From: Lautropia sp.
Lineage (GTDB): Bacteria > Pseudomonadota > Gammaproteobacteria > Burkholderiales > Burkholderiaceae_E
Length of the DNA stretch: 64,000 nucleotides
NCBI GenBank assembly: GCA_030530775.1
Contig: JAUMUG010000005.1
Location: forward strand, 186,001 to 250,000
Direction of reading: 5' to 3'
Positions 62,086 to 64,000 of this stretch are shown one piece after another. Each line of letters begins with the position of its first letter. The stretch's first letter is position 1. Below the pieces are notes generated by a model, which did not search any database, was not told the DNA's origin, and was given only the letters and a program-made list of their open reading frames with translations. Position numbers and translations under genes: made by a program.

Positions 62086-63387
62086 ATGGAAGCATGGATC
62101 CATGGAAGATCGTATGAAAACGGCCGGCCGACCAGACCCCGACAGCCAGCGCTGGCGCCGTGTGTTTCGTTCGTGGCCGATGCCATGGAAGAACCCGGAG
62201 ACGGCGCCTGCATGGCCTGCCGCAGACGCAGAACATCCGTGAGACCTCTGGCAAAACCACAGCGACGGCGGATCGTGCAGATATCCCTGTTCTCCCTGAT
62301 GGCGGGCCTGTTCGACCGCATCGTGCATGGTTCACCGCTCAAAGCCGATGAATGCGTGATGGCCATTCCCGGCCTGCTGCGTGTCGGTGGACTGGAGCCG
62401 CTGCGGGCCGACATCGATGTCTGGGTCTACGAGAACGAAAATCGTCCGGGCATGCGCAGCTTGTTTGCCCGTTATCTGGACGTGGACCTGAATGCGCTCG
62501 ATGCGCAGCGGCGCAACACGTTCGATCGGCGGACCCGGCTCTTTCTGAGAGATTCCGAACGACACAAACGACTGTCGGTCATGATCGAGGGGTACGGCAG
62601 CGTCGCACTGTCCCGAACCGATCCCGCCGGACGCTCCAACACGGCCGTGACCCTGCCCCGTGAGCTCTGGTCTGGCGAGATGACGCCCCTCCATTATCGG
62701 CTGCCCGTCGTCTGCCCGGGAGAAGCGCGCCATGGCCAGCTCTGGCCCATCCTGCCCGAAGGTCTGTCGGTCGTCAGCGATATCGACGACACCATCAAGA
62801 TTTCCGAGGTGCGCGACACCAAGGCACTGTTGCGTAACACCTTTTTGGAGCCCTTCGAACCGGTTCCCGGCATGGCCGCCTGGTATCGCCATATCGAACG
62901 GCAGATCGATGGCGCGGACCCGGGCGTGGCGGTGTCAGATGGAACGCCCGGCAATGTCCGCTTCCATTACCTGTCATCCAGTCCGCTGCAACTGTTGCCG
63001 GTGCTCGACGTATTTCTGAAAAAGGCGGGTTTTCCGGCCGGTCCGATGGTGCTGCGCGAGTCGACCGCCTGGAAAGATCTGTTGCCGGGCAAGGGCGATT
63101 CCGAAGCACACAAACTCGGGCATCTGCATTCGCTGATGCGGGAATTTCCGCGGCGTCGTTTCGTGCTGATCGGAGATTCGGGCGAGGCCGATCCGGAAAT
63201 CTATGCCCGGATCGCCCGCCAGTATCCCGTTCAAGTGGTGGGTATCTTCATTCGCAACGTCAGCGACGAAGCCGCCGATGCACCGCGCTACCTGCGCCTC
63301 TTCGACGACATTCCGCGCCGCAAGTGGCACGTCTTTCAGCACGGCGATGAAGCACGAGCGGCGTTTGATGCCCTGCAGCCGCAGTGA
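62086..63387 (+). CDS. App1-type phosphatase domain protein (DUF2183)
   Basis: HAD-like phosphatase of the App1/DUF2183 family; yeast App1 is a phosphatidate phosphatase. Motif I DxDxT is VVSDIDDTIKIS, motif II/III include YLSSSPLQLLPVL and FPRRRFVLIGDSGEADPEIYA. An N-terminal beta domain (about 65-200) contains IDVWVYENENRPGMR and RLSVMIEGYGSVALSRTDPAGR. I list the longest start, ATG 62086 (433 residues), but the first 55 residues are Arg/Cys-rich; ATG 62185 or 62212, or a GTG near 62239, are likely alternatives. It follows the feo unit by 18 bases in frame-independent order; functional linkage is unclear. Confidence 0.8.
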   Translation: MEAWIHGRSYENGRPTRPRQPALAPCVSFVADAMEEPGDGACMACRRRRTSVRPLAKPQRRRIVQISLFSLMAGLFDRIVHGSPLKADECVMAIPGLLRVGGLEPLRADIDVWVYENENRPGMRSLFARYLDVDLNALDAQRRNTFDRRTRLFLRDSERHKRLSVMIEGYGSVALSRTDPAGRSNTAVTLPRELWSGEMTPLHYRLPVVCPGEARHGQLWPILPEGLSVVSDIDDTIKISEVRDTKALLRNTFLEPFEPVPGMAAWYRHIERQIDGADPGVAVSDGTPGNVRFHYLSSSPLQLLPVLDVFLKKAGFPAGPMVLRESTAWKDLLPGKGDSEAHKLGHLHSLMREFPRRRFVLIGDSGEADPEIYARIARQYPVQVVGIFIRNVSDEAADAPRYLRLFDDIPRRKWHVFQHGDEARAAFDALQPQ

Positions 63388-63514
63388 CGGGAAGGAGATG
63401 CACGGCTCGGCTGGCAGGTCGCATCACATCGTCGCCATGCGCCGCGGCTTCGCCAGGGCAGGAAGCAGGGCAGGGAGCGTGCATCGTGCCGGTCCAGGCC
63501 CCTTCCGAAATGAT

Positions 63515-64000
63515 TCAGAGCGAACCCGTCAGTGAAGCCGCCACCAGCTTCTTGAAGGGCGTCAGCCGCTGACCCAGCCGCAGCGCGGCATTGCGCATCA
63601 GACGTGCTGGCGGCGATTCGGTCGTGTACAACGTGGCGATGCCACGGGTGATCTCGTACAGTGGCCGGGTGGCCAGCATGTGTTTGCGTTCGTAGCGGGC
63701 CAGCAGATCATCGCTGGCGATATCGCGGCCGGCTGCCTGTGCCGTGCGAATCTCGCGCGACAGTGTGTCGATGCTCAGCAGCCCGAAATTGAAACCATGG
63801 GCCGTGACCGGATGCATGCCGACTGCGGCATCACCGATGCACGCAAAGCGCTTCGTCACCAAACGGTGTGGCATCACACCCACCAGGGGATAAGGGTGGC
63901 GCGTGCTGGTCAGTCGCATCCTGCCCAGCCGGCCGTGGAAGCGCCGGGTCATTTCCTCCCCGAAGCCGGCCTCATCCAGCGTCAGCAACTGCTCGATCTT
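63515..64000 (-). CDS. UbiH/VisC-type FAD-dependent hydroxylase, 5' part beyond the window
   Basis: C-terminal 161 codons of a FAD monooxygenase of the UbiH/UbiF/VisC family, which hydroxylates the ring in ubiquinone synthesis or acts on related substrates. The open frame continues past base 64000, so this is a partial gene. FACIGDAAVGMHPVTAHGFNFGL is the hallmark second FAD motif, with Asp contacting the ribityl/pyrophosphate. The C-terminus ends VAASLTGSL. The Rossmann N-terminus with GxGxxG is outside the window, so the exact subfamily cannot be decided. Confidence 0.85.
   Translation of the reverse strand, partial: KIEQLLTLDEAGFGEEMTRRFHGRLGRMRLTSTRHPYPLVGVMPHRLVTKRFACIGDAAVGMHPVTAHGFNFGLLSIDTLSREIRTAQAAGRDIASDDLLARYERKHMLATRPLYEITRGIATLYTTESPPARLMRNAALRLGQRLTPFKKLVAASLTGSL

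Noticed and set aside
1..64000. tRNA genes, CRISPR arrays, insertion sequences and prophage genes
   Set aside because: I looked for T-loop signatures in gaps, regularly spaced direct repeats, transposase motifs and integrases, and saw none that convinced me.

Overview
The window reads as chromosomal DNA of a Gram-negative betaproteobacterium, most probably Burkholderiales. The basis is the GC-rich codon use, the ftsY / rsmD-coaD-ferredoxin block, an RpoH gene with an apparent CIRCE site, bo3 quinol oxidase genes, EpsL/EpsE-type exopolysaccharide export genes and a CNP1-like lipoprotein. Genus cannot be decided from the sequence alone. I see no rRNA, tRNA, CRISPR array, insertion sequence, integrase or prophage gene.

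Layout. 0.1-6 kb: TrmL and ComF (minus), then a plus-strand run of BioC-like methyltransferase, a two-helix CoxII-like mini-protein, heme A synthase, heme O synthase and an SCO copper chaperone. 6.2-14.6 kb: an envelope block made of a membrane-anchored coiled-coil/helix-hairpin-helix protein, an OmpA-family protein and, convergent to them, two paralogous Ig-repeat surface proteins that share an unusual N-terminal domain. 15-20.5 kb: rpoH with a CIRCE-like operator, then an exopolysaccharide priming transferase divergent from epsL and epsE. 20.8-27.4 kb: a sugar/small-molecule modification block (zinc-ribbon C-methyltransferase, DUF4910 aminopeptidase-like protein, GSA-aminomutase-like PLP enzyme, non-heme iron dioxygenase, CDP-glucose synthase). 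27.6-33 kb: a ChaN-like lipoprotein with large inserts, FtsY, RsmD, CoaD and ferredoxin. 33-41 kb: a DadA-like dehydrogenase, trehalase and the divergent ppk/ppx pair, with a small fragment related to the 45-kb gene between ppk and ppx. 41-51 kb: carriers and metabolic genes (DASS dicarboxylate carrier, CNP1-like lipoprotein, YigZ, periplasmic epimerase-like protein, NCS2 purine permease, MetQ-like binding protein) and a two-gene unit of queuosine-precursor transporter plus a QueF-like T-fold protein. 51-64 kb: CorA, cyoABCD-surf1, an AGCS amino-acid symporter, a Fur-boxed feoA-feoB-FeoB-associated peptide unit, an App1-type phosphatase and the end of a UbiH/VisC-type hydroxylase cut by the window edge.

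How it fits together. Heme A/O synthesis, SCO and SURF1 serve terminal oxidases; only the bo3 structural genes are present here. Ferrous iron uptake and the ChaN-like lipoprotein relate to iron and heme. The Ig-repeat proteins, OmpA-like protein, EPS genes and sugar-modification block shape the cell surface. PPK/PPX and trehalase handle polyphosphate and trehalose. A recurring oddity is that several otherwise conserved proteins (ComF, ChaN, FtsY, the QueF-like protein) carry long low-complexity insertions or extensions.

The least conventional content is the pair of Ig-repeat proteins with a shared Cys-x5-Cys N-terminal domain, the QueF-like protein lacking the canonical Asp beside a preQ0/preQ1-type transporter, the incomplete CDP-sugar/PLP/dioxygenase block, and the CIRCE-like site on the rpoH promoter.
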